Assembly (NCBI GenBank): GCA_964017195.1
Contig: OZ024888.1
Coordinates: 17,517,201-17,581,200 of the forward strand
From: Siderastrea radians
Lineage: Eukaryota; Cnidaria; Anthozoa; Scleractinia; Rhizangiidae
DNA: 64,000 bases
Reading direction: 5' to 3'
Under the pieces are notes generated by a model. The model was not told the DNA's origin. It searched no databases and saw only the letters and a list, made by a program, of their open reading frames with translations. Of the stretch, positions 13,401-25,400 are shown piece by piece. The stretch's first letter is position 1; each line of letters opens with the position of its first letter. Both the position numbers and the translations under genes were made by a program.

Positions 13401-14285
13401 TAGCTTGTTTTCTTAAGGTACAAGTAGTACTTTTTATCTCTAATCCATACTTACACATGGAACTTTAGCAGCTTACAAACACAGATGCAAACACAGATGC
13501 AAAAAAACTGCATCCCGGTTTGTGAGACCACTGCATAAAGAATCAAATCCACTGGCAATTGAAAGATGTACAGGAGAATTCATATTTTTTGAAAGAAATT
13601 AAATTTTAACCCTTTACTAGAATTGTTAAGCTTTAATCAATGGTTTGTACAAGTGTTTGTCAAAACAATGGACATTACAGTAGCCTGTATGTAGACGGTC
13701 CTATGGAGTGGCTGATGACTTAATAGTCTAACAATGGAAACATTTTTGGTTCCTCTACTGAATTTGATTTGCAGTCGTAAAAGCTCTGGCTGATCAGTAT
13801 TATTTTGCAAATGTATCAAGTTCTGTAAAGTATCTTAGTCAACATCTTCAGACGACAGTGCAATGCAACACTTTAGTTTTAACTGTATTTTTTTTGTTTG
13901 GCTCTTCGGTAGAGACTAAAATATTTCAGTCAACCAAAGTAAAATTTTGCAAAGTACAGTGTGTGTACCTGTAAATGTGTCGAATGTAACAACCATTTTT
14001 TATTCCTAGGCCGTCACTTGTCAAGCTGAAAAGTCATAAGCCAACTTAGAGTTTAGTTAATGTTTATAGGGTTGCTCCATGTTGAAAATCAATTTGGTAT
14101 TAGAAGGTTTTGTTAAGATATACATTGTATAATCATTATTCACTGTACGTTGCTGGTTTTGGTGGTATGGCAATTGTAGTGCATGTTTATATTTTGTACC
14201 CTGGCCATTTGAATTTCCATAGAATATGTATTAGAAATTGCACTGCAGTTTGCAATAAAAATTATCATTGAGGCACATAAGAATT
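10406..14285. other. no gene seen; AT-rich, TACATGTA-rich
   Basis: Only short ORFs without domain signs. There are low-complexity ATTTATTT runs near 11284-11315, and TACATGTA recurs up to about 13340. Confidence 0.45.
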
Positions 14286-14289
14286 GGTT

Positions 14290-14829
14290 GGAACGTTTGT
14301 CAAACACTGTTAACCAAAAGCCTGGAAAGCCCAGGGAAACCTGGGCTTCTAGGTTTTTGAATTCTTAGAACATTGGGCTTGAGGCTTTTCAAGTACTGTG
14401 ATGTTTTCGAACCACACTAACCGGGCTTTTCAGGTGCATATGATAAGTTCGAACCAGACTTTCTGGAAAACCCTGGTAAAACCAGACAAACAAGGTTTTT
14501 GAGGTTTTGTCTTTGAACCAGACGTACCAAGAAAGCCTGGTTAAACCAGGCTAACCAACCTTTTCAGGTAATTTTTTCGAACCAGGCTCGCCATAAAAGC
14601 CTGGTTAAACCAGACTAACCTGACTTTTCAGGTTATAATTTTCGTCCCTAAACCGGCCTTACCAGGCTTCTGTGGTACAATACAACCAGGCTCACCCTAA
14701 AAGCCTGGTAAAACCAGCCTTACCAGACTTTTTACCAGACTTGTTTTCTTCACAAAAGCCTGGTAAGTCTGGTTGAACCAGACTTGACCAGGCTTACCAG
14801 ACTTTTTACCAGGCTCTTGGTGCAAGGGT
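14290..14829. repeat. CCTGGTTA-type degenerate palindromic array, copy 2
   Basis: Same repeat language as 2268-2835 (AAGCCTGGTAAAACCAG, TTACCAGACTTTTTACCAGG and so on). It ends at 14829 with AGGCTCTTGGTGCAAGGGTA, the exact complement of the start of copy 1. The two arrays therefore face outward like very long terminal repeats, 12.5 kb apart. Confidence 0.75.
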
Positions 14830-16855
14830 AGTTAGAAAGCTCACCCTTAAAGGCCTTCAATGTAACGAAACAAAAGGATGACCTAAAACTGTCGAAAGTC
14901 ACCATCTTTTTATTTTGGAGGGAATGCAATTCAAGAGAATGGAATCGTGCAAATTGTTATCTTGGCACTTCAGGTCATTTGTTATTTTTTTTGTTTGTTT
15001 TCAAATTGCTAATGTTTTCAACAAAGAAAACATGAAATTATCTCACATACTTGACGTTGCTATCATGGCACGTGCCAAAAAAGTAACAACAACTGGTTTA
15101 AGATACCGAACATTGCTGTCTTGTCGTAAGCGAAACAAATCACTGCTACTTCATGGTATGATTTCCTAATGCCAAAAACAAGCCAAATCAGTGCTTTTCC
15201 ATCGCAAATCATGAAGGGCAGGGGCAGACTTCTTGTTGACGGCATGTTCTTTGTAAAATAAAAACAAAGAAGCCGAGGAAGAAAAAAAGTCGAACAATGA
15301 CAAGTGAAAATTGCACACGAGCGCACGTGCAGCAAAACTAAAGTATATATCTATTTAGGTACTAAAGCATGTTTGTATATTGGGCTATATATAGCTAGTG
15401 AAATAATATTTTGCTTTTGTTACTTCTATAAACTTGCAACCAGAAAAGCGACAATCCGAGGTAATTATTTGTTCCAAGGTGGATTTTTTTAAATTTTATT
15501 TCTGGAACCAAAAGTCAGAGTTTTGATCTGTATGCAATCGATATTTTTCATTTTGCTTTTTTTTTTTTTCAAAATTTCATTCCAAAATTCGTCTAGTGTA
15601 ACCTTTGTGATTAGGTGGGAGCCTGCTGGACGAAAAAATTCTTTTCCAAGGGAAGGGAAAAAAAGAAAAAAGAAAAAAAAAACGTTATGACTAATCATGA
15701 TACCAATATTGATGTTGTTTAACCAGGAAAGTCCAATTAAGTAAACGTTCTAAGAACTTAAAAAGAAGCCTGCTCAAGTAAATTAACGCATAGGTCTCAA
15801 GTAATTTCGCACCAAAAGTAAGGGGGTGGTCTATCTTTTGAGGCCTTTGCAAACTTTAACAAAGTAGTAAGCATACTAAGTTTAGCATTTCGGCATGCGG
15901 AACTCATACAAATTAGGGAACAAAATCTCGCAAAACCTTCAATCAAAAATGGAAACACCTTTTTATTAAGCCTATTTCAGCTTTATGGGTGTTGGACAGG
16001 TCACAAGGGCAACAGAAAATTTTCTGTGCTTGGAAATTTTGGCATTAATGTCATTTGCGAAAATAGGTGGTATTTTTGTACCAGCACCAGTACCTAGTTC
16101 CCTATATTCCTTTTTCATACCGTCATTTCCAAGGACATAATTTTTCTACCCAATAGCCTTTACTTCATGGAACTGATAGCGGCCTCCAAAACATAAGAAA
16201 AAAAGTGTTCCCATTTTACTGAAGAGATTTTTAGCTGCAAATATTCTTAACAGGTCACGTGACGTCATTTGACCGCGATAAACATTCCAACTTGTATAAC
16301 TTATCGCCAGAAGGTAGATCCTCGTGTTGCGTTGAATACTACAAAAGTTAGACCAACGGCCCTCCCTTTTTCGACATGAACTGAGGCTAAACTTTATATT
16401 CTCCTGAGTGCATAGGTGGCCCCATTTACAACGTAAAATACCAAATAAAACCGAGCGAAACTGATGCAAATAACGAATATGATACAACAATTATTAGGAT
16501 GCAAGGGATAAATCAGAGGTGGGTGGGTTAAATGGCACTTTTTAGCACATATACAAGCCATTTCTTTGAATTCAGTAAACATTTGACCCATAATCGCCTC
16601 TTGTTTGCGATGTCTCTAATCCAATACTAGTTATCGATCCGGTGTGTATCAACTGGTTTGAATCATTTTATAGAACACAAATCTTAATACGTACACGTAA
16701 AGAAACGTGGTGTTAAAGTGAATGCGTTATCTCCCAAAGGCTAAGAGGAACTTTGGCCTTGTGATATTCAATGGTTTTTTTCCACTCTCATTTTCCTTGT
16801 TATTTTTTTATACGATGTTATCATGCAAGTGAAGGCAGCACAGGACGATCTGCAA
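14830..16855. other. no gene seen; downstream flank of gene A
   Basis: This lies 3' of gene A. Its ORFs, including two overlapping ones at 16146-16591, have no recognisable features. It probably includes the 3' untranslated region of gene A. Confidence 0.45.
15962..15967 (-). terminator. possible polyadenylation signal of gene A
   Basis: AATAAA on the minus strand, about 890 bp past the stop codon of gene A. It is the first canonical hexamer I find downstream. The sequence alone does not show that it is used. Confidence 0.3.
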
Positions 16856-17005
16856 CTAATGTGCGATGCCATAAACCTCCACTCTAAGACAGCTCCACGT
16901 TTTATATCTCACTGGATGAAAGCGAATGTATCTTGTAGACACTGGCACTGGTAAACTCTGTTGGTCGATTGTGTTGTAGTCTCCATTCGGATTTCTGACA
17001 AATAC
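16856..17005 (-). CDS. gene A exon 14: second F5/8C domain end and stop
   Basis: 150 nt, phase 0 start, ending in [23 protein letters not shown], then [20 protein letters not shown] and EVYGIAH. It matches exon 3 in length, phase and the RYIRFHP and LRVEVYG motifs. Acceptor TTGTTTTAAAG. Confidence 0.9.
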   Translation of the reverse strand, partial: VFVRNPNGDYNTIDQQSLPVPVSTRYIRFHPVRYKTWSCLRVEVYGIAH

Positions 17006-19435
17006 CTTTAAAACAAATAAAAAAGGTTAACTATTTACCAGTAAGTAATTACAGTTGGAAAAGTAGTAAATATTATTTCATATTCCAAGCATGCGGTGCT
17101 ACATACTTGTTGTTTAAAAATTCGATGACCATTTAAAGACCCCAACCAACAACATTCTTACTTTTGGCCCCGACCTCCCCTTGGACGTACGAGTTCAAGT
17201 TAAATGTGTTTTTTTTTTCGTAAGGTTATCTCCGCCAGTCAGTTTCAGTGTAGAAAGAAGATGGTTCTTATAGGTGCCTTACAGTATAAACTAAGAATAA
17301 AAACACAACATAACTAGCCTAAAGATTTAACTATAAGTAAACTATGAAACTACAGTTCAGCTTGTTTTTTACAAGCTTCTATCTCAGTCAAATTATGTTT
17401 CACGATACATAGTTCAAACAGTCCTTAGCCTTCCATAATGGGAGTCTGTCAGTTATTGCAATGATAAAATATCTTCCTCTCCCCCGATCGAATTGTACGC
17501 CCCATGGTTTAATGAACATATTTGATTCCAAAAATCTTGTTCTCTATTTATTGGCCAAGGTGACCGCAATGTGCCACAGTCAATCCTGTATCCACATCTT
17601 CTCACGCCTTAAGAAATATTGAATATCTGGTAAAATCTGTTGTACAAGTTTATATGATGAAGGTTAGGGGATTAATTGCATGGTTCGTATTAACATAGTT
17701 AAAAGATCAATTAACTGATATGCTGACTTGTCGTCATCCCAAAAGTTTGCCACACACATGGCCATCGTGTTACCACATGTACAAAGTTAAATTCATCTTT
17801 TAGTGGCAAAAATCCTTGTAAAACACGCAAGTTTATAGTCCAGTCAGTTAGCGTCAAAAATTACGGAAATCGTGGCAAATAACGTAAAAGCATCAAATTT
17901 GGCACACATACCCTTGAGGACACATAAAACAATTCAGTAGGGGTGCCACCTGATCCGGGTATCCTGGGGGCCACGGTACTCTAATCAGTTTTCATTCTTG
18001 GTCAAAGGGACCCACGTGCACGAACAAAACACTCAATGGCAAACCGAAAAGAATTTGATGGGCCTTTTCAAAAGGCCTTGTCAGCGAGAGACAGAAAATG
18101 ATAACAATCAGCCATTAAAGTTTACAAGCCACATCATTTGCTTGTTGTTTTCCACAAGGTGGTCTGTTCGCTAGCATGGGGGTCCTGTGGTCAATTAACC
18201 GTCAAATGGCTCAAACTGATGTAACTGTCAAACTGAATCGTTAAACTTACGATCACCGGAAAGGAAACGAATAATTGTCGATCGAGAAACGGTCCCAAGT
18301 AAGCAGCTCAAATCACAAAGGACACCGTCCTCTTATTTTGGGGTATTTTTGTTATACGTTCGGGAACCTGTGCGCCAACTCATTTAGGAGAAGGAAACCG
18401 AAATAACTGACTTCCGTTTTGAATAACGTTTCTTAGCTATTTAAAAGTGCGTGCAAAGCTGACTTAGAAGAAACGGTGTCTCGTGAAAGGCCTTAACCCT
18501 ATTCTGCCTGGAGGGGAAGGGGGTGAGGCACATTATGCCCGAGCTGAGTTCAGCGAATTATAACTTTTAAACAGCTGGACGAATAATCATCAAATCTTGT
18601 GATTTTTCCTAAAATTTGTAATAGAAAATTTTCCTGTGTCAATGATGTGTCTATGATGATTGACGTTTCCATAGCAACCATCTACTCAGAGGTGTATTTT
18701 GACTATTTTCTATCTTTTTTCGGTCATTTTTCAGGTTTTCCCCCTTTTATTGAAAGAAGAAAATATTTTTTTTACTTTTCTTTGCTTGTTTTGACTAAGT
18801 ATGTTTCCTAGAACAAAATCACATATTTTTTGGTGACGTCATTGTCAGCTGTATGACTGCAGGTTTGGGATTCAAGATGGCGGCCTCAAATTCAAAATGG
18901 CGGGTTTGTGACGTTATTGTGACGTCACGACACGTCATATTTGACACGTCATAAGCCGAAACTGTTGTCATTGACGTGCTACAAACGTGCCAAGTTTCAT
19001 CGCAAGAGCTTGAATACTTTTCGAGAGCTATAAGGGGGGTGCACTTTGTGCCCCCCCCCCCCCCCCCCAGGCTCAGAAACTCAAAAAAGCCCAGGCAGAA
19101 TCGGGTTAAAAAACTTCAGAACCCAATTAAATATTTTTAAGCTTAACTAGTAGTGGATTTCTTTCTAAGAAACGTTAACTGTTAAACAACCTAAACATCT
19201 AAACTTCAACCGTTAAACGTCATTTTTTTCACTGTTCAATGTAGAGCAGTCTCTCCCCTCTCCCCCATTAAGATCTTCTTGACAATAAAAGCAAGTCGAT
19301 TTAAGAAAAAATCCAGAAAAGTTCAGGAGGCTTATTTATCAGGTAGCCTTATTCAAGCGCGCTCTTGAGAGAGACATATGGGGGCACATCTGCCTTTGCT
19401 TTAAATGTCAATTTTAAATTTAGCTTGCTAAGCTT

Positions 19436-19468
<33 letters not shown>

Positions 19469-22400
19469 GGTATACGGTAGTCAACACTTTTCCCAGCATC
19501 GCACTTTTTTCTTTCTTTTTTTTTTTCTGACTAGCAGCTCTTAATTCAGCACACCGCATTGGGTACTTACGATCGCTAATACCAATAACTTTAAGTCTCT
19601 CTGAGAAAAAGTCGCCAAAGGCCCCCCTTGCCTGCAGAATAGGTGTTCTTAATATGTTTCAGGTGACGGTTCGCCTGAAAACCGCATAAAACATTAATCA
19701 GGCTAAAGTACCCGAAGACAAACATTAACGGAGAGCAAAAAGAAACAACCTCGTCCCAGGGGTCTTCTCGCTTTTCAATATGGCGGCGGCTCGAAAGAAG
19801 ACCCTGGCACACAGCAGATCACGTGACCAAAATCTCCAACGAGGATGGAGATTTATTCAAAATGGCGGCTACGGCGAAAAGAGTGAGAAGATCTGAACAC
19901 GAGTTATGGCTAAGGCGAAAATAAACAAAATCGCGGAAAAAGCTGAGGTTCAGTTCAAGAAAAAAAAGATGAAAAGAAGACAAGTTTTGCATTTAAGAGT
20001 TTTAGGAATACGGCAAAGTGTTAGAGGTCTTGGTTTTGCTGTTCCTTGTTTCTGTTTTGTTATCTTAAAGTTAGGAGTAATGGGTTTGAGCGTACTCGAC
20101 TGCGGAAAACTGTACTGCTAGTTGATTCAATGTTGCTGAAGTACCAGGGAAATTGTTCGCCGACATATACAGTCGAATGAACACACATTTTTGTTTCATG
20201 AGGCTTTAGGCAACAAATTGTCTCATCGCTACATTGTTACAAGTCCGTCCTCCTTAAATATTGTTTTAAATCCGTCCTTCTTAAAGATATATGCTTCAGC
20301 TTAAGACTTAAGACCATATTAGGCTTGTGATTAAGCTTAAAATATCGTAAACCTTATGCTAACCTGTCATTACCTTGAAAAATTTCATTGGCCCTCCTAA
20401 AAATATCAAAATCGTTGATTCGAGGTCTCTTATATTTTTTTACAACACCATCAATCCCCTACCCCTTGATATGTTTAAGAGTGACATTGGTTACAGCAAC
20501 TTGCACAGGAATCCCTTCCACAAAATTAGAAAGTTATTCACCATCCCTGGCAGATGGATGCCCAAGATGTCTAGTTCTCAACTCCACCTTCAAGCACCAA
20601 CATTGAAGCAGACCACCACAAGTTCAGAGCAAATGTCACGTTACAATCCCTTTTTCGATGGTTAGCATGGTTCACCCCTTTGCCACTGCCTGTGTTGTCG
20701 CTGTGTTATGACAAGTAATCATCAAGACGTTTTGAAAATGTAATCTGGGCAGCTGTCCTGATACTTGAGAGGGCCAAGCTTATACTACCCTACTTATGCC
20801 TATCCTAAAAAAATCCCTCTAGTTAGCTGAGTAGTGAGCTCGTGAGCATAGTTCACTTCTGTCGCATTGCCTATGTTGTCATCGTATATTTACATTTATA
20901 CTTGACTGTCCAATGTGTATAAAATTATTTATCACTGCTATGGAAAATCCTTAAATATTGTTAGTGTACTAAAATACCTGCCCCAACAAATTGTTCTTTG
21001 CGTCTGAAATTATTTATAGACATAGTCATAGCAATAGCAGGTACAAATTCAGTTTCTTCAAAAGAACTGTCAATGAACTCACAGAGATGTAAGCCATGTA
21101 GAATAAATATTTGGTATCACTAGTTTTATTTAAGGCCTAAGCTCACTCCATAAGGTTTATTGTAAGCTTAATCACAAGCCCGATATGGTCTAAAGTCTTA
21201 AGGAGGAAGGATTTGTAACAATGTAACGATGAGACAATTTGTTGCCTAAAGCCTTATGAAACAAAAATGTATGTTCATTCGAGTGTATACGTCGGCGAAC
21301 AATTTCACTAGTACTTCAGCAGCATTGAATCAACTAGCGGTACGGTGTTCCGCAGTCGAGTACGCTCAAACCCATTACTCCTAACTTTATAATAACAAAA
21401 AAAAAACAAGGAACAGCAAAACCAAGACCTCTAACACTTTGCCGTATTCCCAAAACTCTTCCATGCAAAACTTGTCTTTTTTTCCTCTTTTTTTTTCTCT
21501 TGAACTGAACCTCAGCTTTTCCGCCATTTTGTTTATCTTCGCCTTAGCCATAACTCGTATTCAGATCTTCTCACTCCTTTCGCCGTAGCCGTCATTTTGA
21601 ATAAATCTCCGTCCTCATTGGAGATTTTGGTCACGTGATCTGCTGTGTGCCAGGGTCTTCTCCCGCGGCGAGCCGCCGCCATATTGAAAGCCGAGAAGCC
21701 CCTAGGGACGAGGTTGCGAAAAGAAAGGCCTCGGATACGGCGAAGAGCTCAATCTTTCGCTTTAGGATAACAAAGGATGTAAATAGGCACCGGCTTGGAG
21801 TTTCAGTGATTTGTCTTGTGAGTAAAGCGTTGACCAGAAGGGGCACACATTGTAATAGGCCAGATTCTTCTTTGACAACATTTCACGTTTATCCTTCGAG
21901 ATTAACGTAGAAAACGCTATTGCTTCATTACTCCTTTTATTACTTTCACATACATTGCTTTTTCCTCTGAATGCAGCTCTAAGTGATCACAAAAAAGTGT
22001 TAAAAATAAACGTTAATGCCTTTTATTTTCCCTCCTGTATGAAAATTCAGTCGGTTTTGAGAATAAATATATCTACCAGATTTGTCTTTATCAAAAGAAC
22101 GCTTGGGCTAAGAACGCTTTGGAATAAGCGTATTTTTCCCTTACATTCCGGGCATTAATTCTATTTGACCACAGGCTACCCAGGCTCAAGAACAAACATC
22201 CTAGTAGAGAAATATGCATCATATATGGATTCAACTGGGAAAGTAACTGTAATGGCTGTTTATTATCGTTGTTTTTGTTCGCTGATGAAAGTGTTAAAAA
22301 AATTCCCGGAAATAATTTTATTTTGCCTATATAGTGATTTGTTAGTGAGCCTGGCTGTCCTGTGACCAAGTTATTAGAAATAGATTTGCGTCCCATGGTC

Positions 22401-25400
22401 CCCCGGATTCCCGGATCACGTGCATCCCTTCTAAATTTGTTTTATATGGCCTTAAGAATATGTGTACCAAATTTGGTGCTTTTACGCGATTTGTCACGAT
22501 TTTTTCCTTAACTGACCTGACTATTTGTGAGATAAAACCGTGTCTTACCAATTGCGAACCATCAGTATCCAAATACGTAGTCCAGCTGCTTTCATCGGCT
22601 GAGTAGGACAGCTTGAACTTTGTCACCCATTCATCGAACCGGCCATTCCCATTACCCCGGGTAGCAACACCACATAATTCAAATGTTTTCCCAAGATCAA
22701 CTTGAAGCCAATCATGACTCCCGTCCTCGTTTTCTGAACACCAGGAAGAGTCTGTGTTTAGTCGTCCGTAATGAGCTGGATGGTAGCCATCATAGGCATG
22801 ATAGTATGAAGTAGTCGTCATCTGATTATCACGGATGATACCAGGATCAGCAACACCAACGGCGTAACTAAAGCAATTGGCCAGTGCTACGTTAAGAAAA
22901 AGATAATAATGATAATTAAGAACAATGTTATAATTATAATAAGAAACTTCCCAGAATCCTTTTCACCTGAAAAATTTCATTGCCAATTAGCTTTATCAAT
23001 TCAGAAGCGAAGTAGAATGCTACGTCGTGTGATACATACGCAAACCATGAAATACTTCAAATATCAAACTTAGGGTGGTGACGTTATTAATCACGTGACT
23101 ATGGCCAAAGAAGTCGTTTTAGCTTACTGTGGGAACAGGTCTTTTTCAGTTCGAAAGCAACAAACGTGGTTAGAAGCACATTGTTATGGGTCATTTAGAA
23201 ATGGGCGATGATATATTATAAGATATCAAAACTGCCCTAGTTATAAGCGAGAGAAAAATGGGGATTAATTCCTGGATTCAATATCTTTGTCAGTTTGAAG
23301 CGCAACTCGACCAAATTTTGAATGTTGATAAAAACATAACAAGAAAAAAATTTCCATGTCAGTTTCATTGCTGTGACGACATAGGTCACATGACCAGAGC
23401 GCACGGAATATTTCATATCGATTTAAAGTACATAAAGTTCAATTAATAAACGATTTATTCCAGTTACCTAGTAGATTTGAAGAGGGTCATAAACGTTTTT
23501 TGTTTTAAGCATAAGCACGTCACAAATGCACAAAACCTGTTCAGCTTATTTTAAAGCTTAAACCAGGAGTGGGGCAGAACACCCATGTTCCAACGATATA
23601 TGACGTCACTTCCTGTTGCAAAAAGCGCTGATCTGGGGGCCACAAGATGGACGCTTGGTCCCATTTGGTTTCTTCATGTTTCTTCATTATTTTTATTAAC
23701 AGTGAACCATGATTTTGTATGTTGGGTATTATCGATGTTGCAGAGGTATTTTTCCAGCTATTTAGCCAATATTTTGGCAAAACGAATATGCCTAATATCA
23801 TTTTTGAAGATAAAAGACACACAACTCAGGGGAATGTCATGGCGATTTTTTCGCACTTTTAAAACGAGTGATGTTCAAGATTTTGGCTCTTGTGGTTTCC
23901 GATTCACTGAAGGCATTAATTAAAATAGCCTATCCTGAATGGAATATAATGGCGAAAATGCTGGAAGTCACAGTTTGTAGTGTTAACATCGAGAAGGTTA
24001 TTAACACTTAACGTGAAGTGCTGGAAGAGCTACATAATTACACTCCGTTGTATGCTGCTACAAGGTTGGTATTCGATTTCTTTATTTTCCTTTAAAGATT
24101 TATATTGCTATATACAAATGCAAAAACGCCTTTATGGCAGAAAGAAAAATGGCTTAATTGGCGGTTGCCCCAGGGAAACCAGGCAAGTTTGTGCTTCGTA
24201 GTTTTTTTTTTTTCAAGCTTACTTATTAGTGGCAACTGCGCCCTGTACTCTAATAATTTCGTGGCAAAGAGGGTAGCTTTGTGGAATAAATTATCCAGAC
24301 TATCTTAAGCTCACGATAATAACCACAGGAATGCATCACCCGATCACCTCTTGGTTGCCGTTGAACAGAAATAGACTAGAAATGGTACAGCTCATTCGTT
24401 TGAAATGTTTGCGGCAAAGATTGAAATCCTCGGATGTGTTCCTTTTCTTTCTCTTTCAACCGAAATGACCAGAAAATTCCTGCTCACTCCGATTCGTTGT
24501 CGTGTGCTTCGACGGAAAAACCTGTACCACTTGTAGCACCGCGTTTCTCTTATTTTGGGCAAAACGGTAATTCGGGAAAATCCAGTAAAAACCACCAGCA
24601 TTGCTATTCTCACAGTGTCAAGGTGTTAAAGAGGTGTTAACTTTAAGTTTTTATGGCTACAGATCACACTCATCATTATATCTAATTATAATAATTGTTT
24701 TTCCGCTCCCACTTGTAATAAGTGATGACGATGGTGATGATGATTATGACGATGATTAACATTAACAGTTCACCTTGTTGATTGCTTACATACCTGCACA
24801 GGTAACGCCATCTCCAAAGAAACCATTTTTGCACTCGCACTGGAAGTTACCATCAGTGTTGGTGCAAATTGCATCAGAGTGACAGTCGTGAGTGTTCTCA
24901 ACGCATTCATTCACATCTGTATAAAAAATAAGTTTTTAGCTTTTTGAAAACATAAATAAGACAGGGGGTAGGATATTTCCCTTTTGAATCTTTCCTTGCA
25001 ACTATTTGAAACTTACACGTACCAAACCGGTGGACTTCACGCTAAATCTAGCGGATACGCTTTTGTTTTGTTTTATGTTTCTGAGAAAGAAAAACAAAAA
25101 ACAAAAACAAAACAACAACAACAACAACAATAACGACATTAACAGTCGCATGTTAAGATCTACTGCCATAAGCTTTTGGGTGGATTTCCACTGTTGCCTA
25201 AATTTTACGTGCGTAGGGGCGTGAATTTAACTGGCTTTACGTGCGTAAATAAAAGTTAGAGACAATTTAAGAGCGGCGTACGTAAACGTAAAAAGTTGAA
25301 AAGCTCTCAACTTTTGGACGTTTATGCAAGCTCTTCTTACATCGTCTCGAATATTATTTACACACGTAAAGCCAGTTCAATTCATGCCCGTACGCACCTA

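Larger units (their letters stand above)
17836..22523. repeat. pair of about 130-bp inverted repeats in the last intron of gene A
   Basis: Arms at 17836-17976 and 22393-22523 are inverted and clearly related; both include GTAAAAGCAYCAAATTTGG and TGATCCGGG. They could be the ends of one 4.7-kb element, or two separate MITE ends. The space between holds other repeats, which favours nested insertion. Confidence 0.55.

Noticed and set aside
20375..20665. 96-codon ORF between inverted arms called as a host gene
   Set aside because: No recognisable domain, and it sits inside a repeat; kept only as a point to check.
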